Shown: positions 7,501-16,800 of the stretch, in pieces
How positions within the stretch are numbered: the stretch's first letter is position 1
How the letters are laid out: each line of letters begins with the position of its first letter
Source of the DNA: CAKSQF01 sp051867925
Lineage (GTDB): Bacteria > Bacillota > Clostridia > Oscillospirales > CAG-272
NCBI GenBank assembly: GCA_051867925.1
Contig: JBJDZI010000124.1
Location: 1 to 28,491, forward strand
Direction of reading: 5' to 3'
DNA: 28,491 bases
Made by a program: the position numbers and the translations under genes
Notes under the pieces: generated by a model
The model's database searches: none
What the model saw: only the letters and a program-made list of their open reading frames with translations
Told to the model about the DNA's origin: nothing

Positions 7501-7912
7501 GATCATGATCAAGGACGAGACCCGTACCAAGGAGCAGGAAGAGAACGCTTGGACCTTTATGACCTGGTTCGTCTCCGAAAATAACCAGTCTGCCTATGCA
7601 AACGAATTGACGACTCTGCTGGGCACCATGTCCAAACACTCCACCGCAAATGTACGCGCACTGGAGTCGCTGTCCTGGACCACCAACGAGTACAAGAACC
7701 TGATGAGCCAGTTCAGAAATCTGGCGGCAGTTCGTGAGTACCCCGGCGGTTACATCATCAGCCGTTACGTATCCTTCGCATTCCTTGCCGTTTACAACAG
7801 CAACGCAGACCCCGTTGACTCTCTCCAGTCCTACACCGTGGAGATCAACAAGGAGCTGACGCGTAAGCGTAAGGAATTCAACATGAAGGTCGCAGAAAAT
7901 GCGTACGACTAA
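4577..7912 (+). CDS. Giant extracellular solute-binding protein with two N-terminal ligand-binding-like modules
   Basis: A 1111-residue secreted protein, over twice the usual 400-450 aa of ABC sugar-binding proteins. Residues 1-29 are a signal peptide without an obvious lipobox. Two related modules follow, at about 60-330 and 350-530. Each has a beta-rich AGKYTIKL / SGFYQVSL stretch and a shared PFYEAxFL motif (near 152 and 450), suggesting an internal duplication resembling carbohydrate-binding modules. A charged helical linker (about 545-615) leads to a family 1 solute-binding domain from about 671 to the end (VIQVWTTLARDQAQIIRNLI, LAGVGPDVSMGHS, PKTWDDLIAILPVL). The start ATG at 4577 has AGGAGG 10 nt upstream; a longer reading into the leader is rejected. 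It is first in the operon with four permeases and probably captures a complex glycan. The actual ligand is not visible. Confidence 0.85.
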   Translation: MIQTKMTRLIAGSLAALMLVVPGGLSVSAGSNESESGSTGAWETPSLAELLNTVSYEEYLSKTQHTATATDTVVLSGADLAQFNASLTNAKNVAAVNVNGMEGVYLPSEGAVGWDVEIKTAGKYTIKLTYAAVDNEDSKTTSIERSLYINGEIPFYEARFLTLSKSWADEEESFQQWDGKTLYRYTMNGQIVYRFTDEDGNVYDLDIGKDGEYKNKMIFKKVGTVDPEKIKGAERYPVFSTDINGNEIKSDKTLIVVGEVDYPMDTTQKMGIGETREYIATDSTGYYVDPLQFVFNVGTNTIQLESQREDMVLYSIELCPVESYMSYAEYVEYCKTTYGATEIKDSTTVKVQAEYTAATSENTLAPYSDRTSYKNEPQDASSLLLNSIGGEGGEKWQNVGQWARYSVTVPKSGFYQVSLRFRQGVLEGTFSSRTLRVATASQIAAGQPATVPFYEAQFLQFNYGDDWQIKALNSGGKETYMLYLEEGENYLEFEASLGNMADILRRVESAMDTINSVYIKIRMITGTDPDSNVDYGFYRIMPDDIDELQNQREVLLQVAEDFQKQTGTTGSHAKTLETVANLLQRMKKEDKIASNLDNLKENLGTLGTWLQNSKNQPLEVDYILVNAVGSELPRATDTFWQTIKFEVSQFIRSFTADYNSLGSTEVVDEDNVIQVWTTLARDQAQIIRNLINSDFNKNNPGISVELKLVAGGSLLPSILAGVGPDVSMGHSTGDVINWAIRSAIQELNDMPNIEEIVGTYDPYLGFSGGHMNETTGEWEGAWFTYAALQPLTLFAEYEDESKESEAILYGLPETQSFSMMFYRADVFKELGLEVPKTWDDLIAILPVLQTNNMQVALPSQLGGLNLFLYQMGGDLYADNGQKISFEDNTTLTAFEYMCEFFSQYRCPYQYDFSNRFRTGEIPLGIMDYTTYTQLTIYATEIKGLWEFVPLPGWMTQNEDGTTTVNNTAMAGVSAMIMIKDETRTKEQEENAWTFMTWFVSENNQSAYANELTTLLGTMSKHSTANVRALESLSWTTNEYKNLMSQFRNLAAVREYPGGYIISRYVSFAFLAVYNSNADPVDSLQSYTVEINKELTRKRKEFNMKVAENAYD

Positions 7913-7964
7913 GCACATCAGATGAAAAACATCATTATTAGAATGAAAAAGGAGTGGATTGCAG

Positions 7965-8927
7965 GTGTCAGCAAAAGCAACTGCCGCCGAACAGGTTGTC
8001 AAACGGCCGGTTAACCGTCGGGACATGAACAAGTTCCAGTGGACCCTCCATGAGATGAAGCGCAATTGGGTCGCCTACCTCATGCTGGCTCCCTACTACC
8101 TGATCTTCCTGACCTTCACCATCATCCCGGTCTTCGTTTCTCTGTTCATGAGCTTTACGGACTTCAATATGTTGGAAACGCCCAACTTCTTGTGGTTCGA
8201 GAACTATACGAGACTGTTCGTAGACGACGATATCTTCATCATCGCTGTACAGAACACGCTGATCTTCGCAGCGATCACGGGTCCCGTATCCTATATCATG
8301 TCCTTTCTGGTGGCATGGTTCATCAACGAGCTTTCCCCCAAGATCAGAGCATTGGTTACTCTGGTCTTCTACGCCCCCAATCTGGCAGGTTCCGTTTATC
8401 TGATCTGGCAGGTAGCATTCTCGGCAGACTCTTACGGTTATGTCAACGGTATGCTGCTCTATCTGGATATGATTGACAAACCCGTGGACTGGTTCCATAA
8501 TGCCGATTACGTCATGCCCCTGTGTATTGTCGTGGCATTGTGGACGTCGCTGGGTACTTCCTTCCTTGCGTTCATCGCAGGTCTGCAAGGTCTGGATCGC
8601 TCGCTCTTCGAGGCGGGCGCCGTAGACGGCGTGAAAAACAGATGGCAGGAGTTGTGGTACATCACCCTGCCTTCCATGAAGCCTATGCTGCTGTTCGGTG
8701 CCATTCAGGCAATCACCGGCTCCTTCGGCTTCGGCGGTATCGTAACCGCACTGGCGGGCTTCCCGTCTGTGGATTACGCCGCACATACGATCACCCACCA
8801 CCTGGACGACTACGGCGGAGCGCGATTTGAAATCGGTTACGCATCTGCTATAGCGACCGTGCTGTTTATCATCATGGTCGGCGCGAACGGTCTGGTCAAC
8901 AAACTACTTTCGAAGTTGGGGCAGTGA
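7965..8927 (+). CDS. Sugar ABC transporter permease (LacF/UgpA type)
   Basis: A 320-residue inner-membrane protein of the MalF-type carbohydrate permease family. The N-terminal membrane helix begins after about 35 cytosolic residues (YLMLAPYYLIFLTF), and six hydrophobic spans follow. The EAA loop that contacts the ATPase is clear from residue 216 (EAGAVDG...ITLP). Start choice is between GTG at 7965 (AGGAG 10 nt upstream) and TTG at 7959 (4 nt); I prefer GTG. It lies 52 nt after the binding protein gene and 1 nt before the next permease, so the two are translationally coupled and form one heterodimeric channel. Confidence 0.9.
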   Translation: MSAKATAAEQVVKRPVNRRDMNKFQWTLHEMKRNWVAYLMLAPYYLIFLTFTIIPVFVSLFMSFTDFNMLETPNFLWFENYTRLFVDDDIFIIAVQNTLIFAAITGPVSYIMSFLVAWFINELSPKIRALVTLVFYAPNLAGSVYLIWQVAFSADSYGYVNGMLLYLDMIDKPVDWFHNADYVMPLCIVVALWTSLGTSFLAFIAGLQGLDRSLFEAGAVDGVKNRWQELWYITLPSMKPMLLFGAIQAITGSFGFGGIVTALAGFPSVDYAAHTITHHLDDYGGARFEIGYASAIATVLFIIMVGANGLVNKLLSKLGQ

Positions 8928-8928
8928 T

Positions 8929-9810
8929 ATGGCAAGAATCGGAAAACTGAGAACAAGAAAACATACCGTCGTCCTCAACCGTTCGAAGGGCGGCGACGCA
9001 GGAATTGCATTTTTCCTGATCATCATGGGCATATTCATGTTCCTGCCCATGCTGTACACCATTCTTCAGTCTCTGAAGCCTCTTGACGAGCTGTGGGCTT
9101 ACCCCCCCAAGTTCTACGTGGTTTCTCCTACGCTGAAGAACTTCAAGGATCTGTTCCGACTGATGAACACCTCTTGGGTGCCTTTCTCCCGTTACATCTT
9201 CAATACCGTGCTGATTTCGGTCACCGGTACCTTCGGTAACCTGGCACTCTCCGCACTGGCGGCATACGTTCTGGCGAAACTGCACTTCCCCGGAAAGAAG
9301 TGGATGTTCAAGCTGATCGTCCTGTCCCTGATGTTCAACGCAGTCGTTGCAGGTATTGCAAACTTCATCATCATGTCCGCGCTGGGTTGGGTGGATACCT
9401 ACCTTGCCATCATCATCCCCGCGTGGGGTTCCACTCTGGGTCTGTACCTGATGAAGCAGTACATGGACTCGTCCGTATCGGACGCGGTTCTGGAGTCTGC
9501 CCGACTGGACGGTGCCAAAGAACTTCGGATCTTCTGGTCCATCGCCCTGCCTATGGTCAAACCCGCTTGTCTGACTCTGATCGTAGAGTCCTTCAAGAAC
9601 CTGTGGAACTACGGTTCTACCATTTACATTTACAGTGAGGAACTGAAGACCTTCAACTATGCGATCGGTCAGATCATTGCCGGCGGTGTCGTCCGTTCCG
9701 GTGCGGCAGCGGCTTCCACCGTGGTCATGATGATCGTGCCCATCGTCGTCTTCGTGGTTTCTCAGAGCCAGATCATCGAGACGATGGCATCGTCCGGTAT
9801 GAAAGACTAA
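8929..9810 (+). CDS. Carbohydrate ABC transporter permease (LacG/UgpE type)
   Basis: A 293-residue inner-membrane protein of the MalG type, partner of the preceding permease. A first span near residues 25-45 (IAFFLIIMGIFMFLPMLYTI) precedes the large extracytoplasmic loop. The EAA motif starts at residue 189 (ESARLDGAKELRIFWSIALP). Its ATG at 8929 is one base past the TGA of the upstream gene, so translation likely depends on coupling. The stop is followed by GGAGG of the next gene. Confidence 0.9.
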   Translation: MARIGKLRTRKHTVVLNRSKGGDAGIAFFLIIMGIFMFLPMLYTILQSLKPLDELWAYPPKFYVVSPTLKNFKDLFRLMNTSWVPFSRYIFNTVLISVTGTFGNLALSALAAYVLAKLHFPGKKWMFKLIVLSLMFNAVVAGIANFIIMSALGWVDTYLAIIIPAWGSTLGLYLMKQYMDSSVSDAVLESARLDGAKELRIFWSIALPMVKPACLTLIVESFKNLWNYGSTIYIYSEELKTFNYAIGQIIAGGVVRSGAAAASTVVMMIVPIVVFVVSQSQIIETMASSGMKD

Positions 9811-9821
9811 GGAGGTAAACG

Positions 9822-12005
9822 ATGAAAAAGAATATGATCCGAATCGTCGTGCTCCTTTGCGTACTGGCAACGGTAATCGGCTGTATTCCCGCCAGCGCCG
9901 CGGCGTACAATACTTATACCTACTCCATCGACGGTGAATCCCAGGCTTCTCCCGACGCCTACACGCCTGAGCGAGTGGTAGACAATCAGTTTCTGAAAAT
10001 GGACACTCCGCTGAATACACCTACCAGCATCGAGACCGACAGCGACGGCAACGTGTATATCGCGGATCCCAACAACAACCGTATCGTAGTGCTGAACAAG
10101 TACTACCAGTACAAGACGGAGATCACTACCTTCGTGAACGATCAGGGCGTCGACGACTCCCTGAAGGGTGCGCAGGGCGTGTTCATCTGGGAAAACACCG
10201 TCATCAACGAAAAGGGCGAGGCAGAAATGACCCGCCGCCTGTACGTTGCAGATACCGAAAATGCGCGAATCGTTATTTTCGACAGCGATCTGAACTATTA
10301 CAGCCACGTTGAAGAACCCGAATCCGAAGTATTCGAGGAGAACGAGATTTACAAGCCTGTAGCCATGGCAGCCGATGCGGCAGGCCGTCTGTACGTAGTC
10401 TCCAGCACCACCTACCAGGGTATTCTGGCACTGACTCCCGACGGCGAATTCTCCGGTTATATCGGCGCAATGAAGGCAAGCTACTCTGCTCTCCAGCTGT
10501 TGTGGCGTAAGTTTATGACCGCAGAACAGCTGAAAGATCAGCCTCTGATCCTGTCTCACGAGTACAACAACATCTGTATTGATGACAGCGGCTTCATCTA
10601 CATCACCTGTAACGCGGCAGATTTGGAAGACGAGTTTGCAAGCGCCATTCGGAACGGCGACTCCAACTACGCTCCCGTCAAGAAGCTGAATACCGCAGGT
10701 AACGACGTCATGCGTCGAAACGGCTTCTTCATCCCCGCAGGTGAAGTCAACTTCCGTTCCACCGCACTTTCCACTGATAATGCAGTCACCGGTCCTTCCT
10801 CTATCGTGGACGTGGCACTGGGTGACGAGGGAACTTGGTCCATCATCGACCAGAAGCGTTCCAAGGTCTTCACCTACGACAGCAACGGCGAGCTGCTGTT
10901 CGCCTTCGGTGACCAGGGTTCTCAGCTGGGTAACCTCCGCCGCGTCGTTGGTCTGACCTACGATGCAGAAGGCAAACTGCTGGTGCTGGACGCAGAAACC
11001 TCGTCCTTCACCGTGTACAAGCGCACCGAGTACGGCGATCTGCTGATCACGGCACTCCGCCACAACAACGAGCGTAACTACGACTTGGCGGAAAGCGACT
11101 GGAGAGATATTCTTCAGCGTAATAACAACTTCGACGCTGCATACATCGGTTTGGGTGACGCCTACTACCGTCGCGGTGAGTGGGACGCAGCCATGGAGAT
11201 GTACAAAGCGGCTTACGATCTGGACGGCTATTCAGATGCATTCCAGAAGGTTCGTAAGGAATGGGTTGACGATTACTTCGTCGTGATCCCCATTGTAGCC
11301 ATTGCGGTCTGCCTGCTGTATATGCTGATCTTCAAGTATGCCCACAAGGTCAACGTCAAAGCAGCCGTATCCGGCAAGAAGAAGACATATAAGGAAGAGA
11401 TCTTGTATGCCTTCCACACCATCTTCCATCCCTTTGACGGCTACTGGGATCTGAAACATGAAAAGCGCGGCTCCCTGCGCGGCGCGCTGACCATTCTGGC
11501 GGCAACGGTTGCGGTATTCGCATACCAGGCAGTCGGTCAGGCGTATCTGTTCAACCCCAACGGAGGCTATTCCTCCGTATTCATGCAGCTGGCAGGACTT
11601 CTGGTCCCCCTGCTCCTCTACTGTGCAGGTAACTGGTGTCTGACCACCCTGTTCGATGGCGAAGGTTCCTTCAAGGACATCTTCATCGCCTCCTGTTACA
11701 GCTTGACTCCCATTATCCTGCTGCTGCCCCTGTCCACCCTTCTCACCCACGTTCTGACGAATTCCGAAGCAGGCTTTATCTCGCTGATCAACGGTATCTG
11801 CTATGTCTGGCTGTTCCTCTTGCTGTTCTTCGGCACCATGACTACCCACGACTTTACCCTCGGCAAGAACCTGCTGATGACGATTCTGACGGTTGTCTGT
11901 ATGATGGTCATCATGTTCGTCGCGATCCTCTTCTCCAGCCTGCTGGTGAAGATGGTATCCTTCGTATCCAACATCGTCACAGAACTGGAATACCGATTGT
12001 CATAG
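9822..12005 (+). CDS. NHL-repeat / TPR / YIP1-domain membrane protein
   Basis: A 727-residue protein with an unusual modular order. A signal peptide (1-27) is followed by an extracytoplasmic beta-propeller-like region with NHL repeats (first clear one at about 66-93: TPTSIETDSDGNVYIADPNNN; another near 185-200). Two TPR-like helices follow at about 411-470 (FDAAYIGLGDAYYRRGEWDAAMEMY), then a membrane helix at about 485-507 and a C-terminal YIP1-type multi-span domain (about 525-727). It sits inside the transport operon between permease 2 and the DUF5696 gene, with GGAGG before ATG. Its biochemical role is unknown. The layout suggests an outside sensor or scaffold joined to a membrane module that could assist the transporter; that is inference. 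Confidence 0.82.
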   Translation: MKKNMIRIVVLLCVLATVIGCIPASAAAYNTYTYSIDGESQASPDAYTPERVVDNQFLKMDTPLNTPTSIETDSDGNVYIADPNNNRIVVLNKYYQYKTEITTFVNDQGVDDSLKGAQGVFIWENTVINEKGEAEMTRRLYVADTENARIVIFDSDLNYYSHVEEPESEVFEENEIYKPVAMAADAAGRLYVVSSTTYQGILALTPDGEFSGYIGAMKASYSALQLLWRKFMTAEQLKDQPLILSHEYNNICIDDSGFIYITCNAADLEDEFASAIRNGDSNYAPVKKLNTAGNDVMRRNGFFIPAGEVNFRSTALSTDNAVTGPSSIVDVALGDEGTWSIIDQKRSKVFTYDSNGELLFAFGDQGSQLGNLRRVVGLTYDAEGKLLVLDAETSSFTVYKRTEYGDLLITALRHNNERNYDLAESDWRDILQRNNNFDAAYIGLGDAYYRRGEWDAAMEMYKAAYDLDGYSDAFQKVRKEWVDDYFVVIPIVAIAVCLLYMLIFKYAHKVNVKAAVSGKKKTYKEEILYAFHTIFHPFDGYWDLKHEKRGSLRGALTILAATVAVFAYQAVGQAYLFNPNGGYSSVFMQLAGLLVPLLLYCAGNWCLTTLFDGEGSFKDIFIASCYSLTPIILLLPLSTLLTHVLTNSEAGFISLINGICYVWLFLLLFFGTMTTHDFTLGKNLLMTILTVVCMMVIMFVAILFSSLLVKMVSFVSNIVTELEYRLS

Positions 12006-12021
12006 AAAGGAGAGTTGTAAG

Positions 12022-15000
12022 TTGAATATGAGAATTACAAATAACGTCAGAATTCTGAGTATGTTTCTCAGCCTTCTGATGATCCTTGGTGCTCTGTCCT
12101 CCTTCACAATTCTTCCTGTATTTGCAGCAGAGGATAAAACCGATGCTGACGGCGAATTGGAAGAGGTAGTGACCGACGAGCCTGCTACCTCCGAGGACGC
12201 AGAGACTCCCACCACCGGTGACGAACCCGCCACCGGTGAGGAGGAAGAGGCTCCCGTCTACATGACCGTGGAAGACGCGATCCTGACTTATCTGTCTCAC
12301 GAATACGAGAGCAAAGAAGATAAGCTGGCAACCATGACTCCCAAGCTCACCTACGGCGATCTGCAAATGTATGTAGACGTTCGTACCGGCGAAGTGGCTG
12401 TCCGCAATGCCAAGACCGGTCAGATCATCACCTCCAATCCTTACGACGTTGCAGGTGCCAACGGCGAGACCGAGATCAAGTACTCCACCATCAAGAACGA
12501 ACTTCTGTCTCAGGTGTTCATTTCCTTCACCGATATTGCCAACGGCAATATGAAGCGTGATATGAACTCGTTTGCCGATTGCGCGCAGTACGGTCAGATC
12601 AAGGTCAAGAACATCAAGAACGGTTTGCGCGTTGAGTATACGCTGGGTAAGCTGTCTTCCAAGAAGCTGCTCCCCTACTGGATCGAAGCGTCCCGTTTCG
12701 AGTCCATGATCCTGGAAAAGATCGAGGACGATTACGAACAGACCAAGTTCGTGACCTACTACAACTACATCAACAACAACGAACAGGAAATTGATTCCAT
12801 CCGCGAGGACAACATCAAAAAGTACCCCTGTACCGGTAAGTCCTATAAGACCAACGGCTACACCCCCGTGGTGACCGAAACCCACTTTTTGGACGCCATC
12901 GGTCAGGAGACCACCCACGATTACAGCGACGTCAGCGGCTGGAGCTACATGAACATCTACGCCATCGACTCCGCACAGCTGGAGTCCGAGCGCGTAACCA
13001 ACCTGCTGGAAGGCTACACCAAGACCTACGCTCCCGAGTACAACTACGAGGAACAGGAATTTGACGTACAGCTGACCGGTTACGTTGGCAACGAATCCGC
13101 GGCAGCTACCTTCACTTTGGCGCTGGAATACTCCCTGAGCGAAAAGGGTCTGACTGTTCGTCTGCCCGCCAACGGTATCAGCTTCAACGAAGATGCTTAC
13201 CAGCTCAATTCCGTATCCGTGCTGAAGTACATGGGTTGTACCTCCAATGATTACACGGGTTACACCTTCCTTCCCGACGGTTCGGGTACCATTATCCGCA
13301 ACGAGGATATGGTGGCTTACGGTCAGACCTACAATCTGACGGGCGAAGTATACGGCCCCGACTATGCTTACCATACACTGACCTACAACGGTAAGAGCGA
13401 GATCTTCCGTCTGCCCGTATTCGGCACCGTGGAGGACACCGCATTCTATACCGATGAGGTCATCGGCAAAGAGGTCGTTTACCAGCTGGATGCGAACGGC
13501 AACATCGTGACCGACCAGGCAGGTAACAAGATCCCCGAGTACGTCAAGTACGACAACGAAGCCCGTCCCGTGGTGCAGGTCAAGAACCCCGATGGTAAAC
13601 TGGTCTACGCGTATGAAGACACGCTGGATAAGGTACCGGTGGTCGAAGAGCCGGCAGATCCTGAAGATGCCGAAGGTTCCGAGGACGCCGAAGACGCTAC
13701 CGCTACCGCGGCTGAAGAGGGCGAGACCGAGACCGAGCCCACCGAGAAGTTCACCTACGTGTGGAAGGAAGACAGCGAAGAAGCTCCCGTTGTGGGCATC
13801 GCCAACGCCACCACCGGCGAGACCGTTCTGTACGAGGTGGACGAAAACGGCAACCGCATCAGACTGTTCAAGGACGTTTACGCCTCCTACACCATTTCTC
13901 AGGGCGTCGTCGGTATCATTGAATCCGGCGAATCTCTGGCGACCATCACCTCCTCTCACGGCGGCGGTCAGACCCACAAGTACAATGCGGTATTCGCATC
14001 CTTCTCTCCTCTGTCCTCTGATACCTACAACCTGGCAGACGCCATCTCGGTAGGTAACGACGCAACCTGGACCGTAACCTCCGAAAGAAAGTACACCGGA
14101 TCTCTTCAGATTACCTACATCATGCTGTACGATCACGAGGATTACCAGTACGAAGGTAGTTACACCGGTATGGCAAAGGCATATCAGGATTACCTGATCG
14201 CCACCCAAGACCTGACCAAGCTGTCCACCACCGCGGCAGACATTCCTCTGTATATCGAAGCATTCGGTATGATGGAAACGCAGGACACCTTCCTGACCTT
14301 CCCCGTGTGGGTAGATACCCCCCTGACCACCATGGAAGACATTCAGTCCATGCGTGATGAACTGGCAGGCGGTGAATACGCCATCACCAATCTCCACTTC
14401 CGTCTGAAGGGCTTCAACGAAGGCGGTATGGATACCTCCTACGCTCCCACCTTGGTCGATTTCGAAAAGGTGCTGGGCGGCAACTCCGGCTACAACAAGC
14501 TGGTGGAAGACGCGGCTGCCAAGGGCTACTACGTCTATCCCGAATTTGACTTTGCAAACGTAGAGAACGACAAGTGGTTCGACGGTTTCGACTACTCCAA
14601 GCAGACCATTCGTACCATCGACGACCGTTACACCTCCAAGCGTGAATACGATGCCACCTATCAGTCCTTCCAGAGAATCCACTCCGTGGCAATCTCTCCT
14701 TGGGCTTATGATGAGATCGTAGACGGCTTCATCGACGAGTTCAAGGATCAGAATCTGAAGGTCAGCGGCATTTCGGCATCCACTCTGGGCACCGACCTGA
14801 ACTCCGACTTCGATCAGGACGATCCGTACAACCGCGAAGACGACAAGGAGTTCACCGTCGAAGCACTGAAGAAACTGCAGGCTGAGTTCGGTAACATCAT
14901 GGTAGACGGCGGCAACGCTTATACTCTGGGTTACGTTTCTCACATTCTGAATATGCCTCTGGACGGCTCCCGTTACCTGCGGGCAAGCCAGGCGATCCCC

Positions 15001-15720
15001 TTCATGGGCATGGTACTCCACGGCTACGTTCAGTACGCAGGTTCTCCCACCAATATGGAAGGCGATACCGCATACGAGATCCTCAAGATCATCGAAAACG
15101 GTGCTTCTCCTTACTTCATCCTGTCCTATCAGAATACCAACGAACTGAAGGAATCCTATCAGCTGTCCGACTACTACTCGGTGAACTTCCAGATCTGGCT
15201 GGACGACGTCCGCGCCATCTATCAGACCGTCAACGAAGCACTGAAGGACGTTCAGAATGTCACCATCACCTCTCACGAGTTCATCGACGGTGACCGTGTG
15301 CTGAGCGATGCGGAAAAGGCACTGAAGGACGAGGCAGACAAGGAAGCGGCTGCGGCTTACACCAAGGCGTACAACGCGGCGCTGATCACCGCCATCAAGC
15401 AGGCTGCCACCGGCGGTCTGATCACCGTTCCCGAAGGACATCAGTATCTGAAGGACGACGGTTCCGTCAATCTGGATGGCATCACCGGCTTTGACCTCTA
15501 CACCTTCGACGCCGAGTTCAAGGCGGCTAACGAGGGCAAGTACGTTTCCGGCTTTGATACCGTGATCGACGATCACACCATCGTGTACGAGGTATACGGT
15601 GATTCCGTAGGATTTATCCTCAACTACAACAACTTTGACGTGACCGTTACCGTAAACGGTCAGGAATACACCGTTGGTGCGCTGTCCTTCGTAAAGATCG
15701 CAGTTGCATCGCAGAACTGA
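12022..15720 (+). CDS. Secreted DUF5696-type protein, possible glycan-active enzyme
   Basis: A 1232-residue exported protein: signal peptide ending near 36 (LPVFA), an acidic linker (about 37-83), a beta-rich N-terminal region, a second acidic insert at about 539-590, and a large C-terminal region (about 640-1180) that I assign to DUF5696. Elements such as YYVYPEFDFANVEN (about 835), GISASTLGTDLNSDF (about 915) and IMVDGGNAYTLGYV (about 958) look like successive strands of a TIM-barrel glycoside hydrolase, but no catalytic pair is proven. There is no C-terminal anchor. The start is TTG at 12022 (AAAGGAGAG ends 7 nt upstream); ATG at 12028 is the alternative. Only 16 nt separate it from the preceding gene. 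It probably acts outside the cell on the ligand that the binding protein collects. Confidence 0.78.
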   Translation: MNMRITNNVRILSMFLSLLMILGALSSFTILPVFAAEDKTDADGELEEVVTDEPATSEDAETPTTGDEPATGEEEEAPVYMTVEDAILTYLSHEYESKEDKLATMTPKLTYGDLQMYVDVRTGEVAVRNAKTGQIITSNPYDVAGANGETEIKYSTIKNELLSQVFISFTDIANGNMKRDMNSFADCAQYGQIKVKNIKNGLRVEYTLGKLSSKKLLPYWIEASRFESMILEKIEDDYEQTKFVTYYNYINNNEQEIDSIREDNIKKYPCTGKSYKTNGYTPVVTETHFLDAIGQETTHDYSDVSGWSYMNIYAIDSAQLESERVTNLLEGYTKTYAPEYNYEEQEFDVQLTGYVGNESAAATFTLALEYSLSEKGLTVRLPANGISFNEDAYQLNSVSVLKYMGCTSNDYTGYTFLPDGSGTIIRNEDMVAYGQTYNLTGEVYGPDYAYHTLTYNGKSEIFRLPVFGTVEDTAFYTDEVIGKEVVYQLDANGNIVTDQAGNKIPEYVKYDNEARPVVQVKNPDGKLVYAYEDTLDKVPVVEEPADPEDAEGSEDAEDATATAAEEGETETEPTEKFTYVWKEDSEEAPVVGIANATTGETVLYEVDENGNRIRLFKDVYASYTISQGVVGIIESGESLATITSSHGGGQTHKYNAVFASFSPLSSDTYNLADAISVGNDATWTVTSERKYTGSLQITYIMLYDHEDYQYEGSYTGMAKAYQDYLIATQDLTKLSTTAADIPLYIEAFGMMETQDTFLTFPVWVDTPLTTMEDIQSMRDELAGGEYAITNLHFRLKGFNEGGMDTSYAPTLVDFEKVLGGNSGYNKLVEDAAAKGYYVYPEFDFANVENDKWFDGFDYSKQTIRTIDDRYTSKREYDATYQSFQRIHSVAISPWAYDEIVDGFIDEFKDQNLKVSGISASTLGTDLNSDFDQDDPYNREDDKEFTVEALKKLQAEFGNIMVDGGNAYTLGYVSHILNMPLDGSRYLRASQAIPFMGMVLHGYVQYAGSPTNMEGDTAYEILKIIENGASPYFILSYQNTNELKESYQLSDYYSVNFQIWLDDVRAIYQTVNEALKDVQNVTITSHEFIDGDRVLSDAEKALKDEADKEAAAAYTKAYNAALITAIKQAATGGLITVPEGHQYLKDDGSVNLDGITGFDLYTFDAEFKAANEGKYVSGFDTVIDDHTIVYEVYGDSVGFILNYNNFDVTVTVNGQEYTVGALSFVKIAVASQN

Positions 15721-15738
15721 TAGAAGGGAGAGATTCAA

Positions 15739-16788
15739 ATGAGTAAAGAAAAGAAATCTACCCCAAAACAGAATAAGGCGGCGCCTGCACCCGTAGCCAC
15801 CGCCGTTCCTGCGGCGAACGCGCAGGCTGCCCTGATGCAGGGCAGCCCCGCGGCTCCCCGGAAGAAGCGCAAGATCGTCTCGCTGGACAAGAAGAAGGCG
15901 CGCGCAGGCTGGTTCTTCATTCTCCCCTTCGTCATCGGTCTGGTGCTGATCTATCTGCCCATCATCTTTGATTCCGTCAAACTCAGTTTCAATGAGATGA
16001 TTCCCGTGCGTGGCGGCGGTTTCAAACTGGAATTCGTCGGTCTGGCAAACTACCAGGAAGCACTTCTGGATGGCTCGGAGTTCTACACCACGCTGATGGA
16101 CGGTCTGGCGCAGCTCTTCATTGATATCCCCGCCATCGTCATCTTCTCGCTGTTCATGGCAGTTATGCTGAACCAGAAGATGATCGGCCGTGCAGCCTTC
16201 CGTGCGATCTTCTTCGTGCCGGTTATTCTGTCCACCGGTCTGATGGCAGAAATCGACGCTGCCAACATCCTGCAGCAGAACATGGAAAACAACGAAGATA
16301 TGTCGGGTTCGCAGGTCGAATCGAACAGTACGCAGATCATATCGGCGATGGAGGTCTCAGCCTTGTTTGAGACCATGAAAGTCGGTACCGGTCTGGTAAG
16401 CACCGTAACCAATCTGGTTAACGACGTGTACAACATCATCAACCGTTCGGGCGTACAGATGCTGATCTTCCTTGCAGGTCTGCAGTCTATCTCCCCCCAC
16501 ATTTACGAAGCTTGTTCCATCGACGGTGCCACCACTTGGGAAACCTTCTGGAAGATCACCTTCCCCATGATTTCTCCCATGATTCTGGTCAACACGGTCT
16601 ATACGGTCATCGACTCGTTCACGGGTACAACCAACTCGGTCATGAGCTTTATCCAAACGACCTACAACGAGGGATCGAAGACGGTCAGCTCGGCAATGGC
16701 ATGGGTATACTTCATTATCGTTATAGCGGTCGTAGGTCTCGTATCGGCATTCCTGTCGGCGTACATCTTCTACCAGAGACGTGATTAA
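15739..16788 (+). CDS. Sugar ABC transporter permease, second pair, with extended N-terminus
   Basis: A 349-residue MalF-type permease. The first 55 residues are an unusual Ala/Pro/Lys-rich cytosolic extension before the first membrane span (AGWFFILPFVIGLVLIYLPI). Between residues of about 170 and 240 lies a polar, Glu/Asn/Ser-rich extracytoplasmic insertion, longer than in the first-pair permease. The EAA loop starts at residue 257 (EACSIDGATTWETFWKITFP). ATG at 15739 follows AGAAGGGAGAG, 18 nt after the DUF5696 stop. It pairs with the next gene. Confidence 0.9.
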   Translation: MSKEKKSTPKQNKAAPAPVATAVPAANAQAALMQGSPAAPRKKRKIVSLDKKKARAGWFFILPFVIGLVLIYLPIIFDSVKLSFNEMIPVRGGGFKLEFVGLANYQEALLDGSEFYTTLMDGLAQLFIDIPAIVIFSLFMAVMLNQKMIGRAAFRAIFFVPVILSTGLMAEIDAANILQQNMENNEDMSGSQVESNSTQIISAMEVSALFETMKVGTGLVSTVTNLVNDVYNIINRSGVQMLIFLAGLQSISPHIYEACSIDGATTWETFWKITFPMISPMILVNTVYTVIDSFTGTTNSVMSFIQTTYNEGSKTVSSAMAWVYFIIVIAVVGLVSAFLSAYIFYQRRD

Positions 16789-16800
16789 GGAGGGAAAAAG

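Noticed and set aside
11977..15738. A 1253-codon open frame on the minus strand opposite the DUF5696 gene, and similar long minus frames at 5093-6292, 6611-8065, 9807-11063 and 25967-28414
   Set aside because: These are mirror frames produced by the biased codon use of the plus-strand genes. They lack ribosome-binding sites and recognisable domains, and they are exactly antiparallel to well-supported genes.
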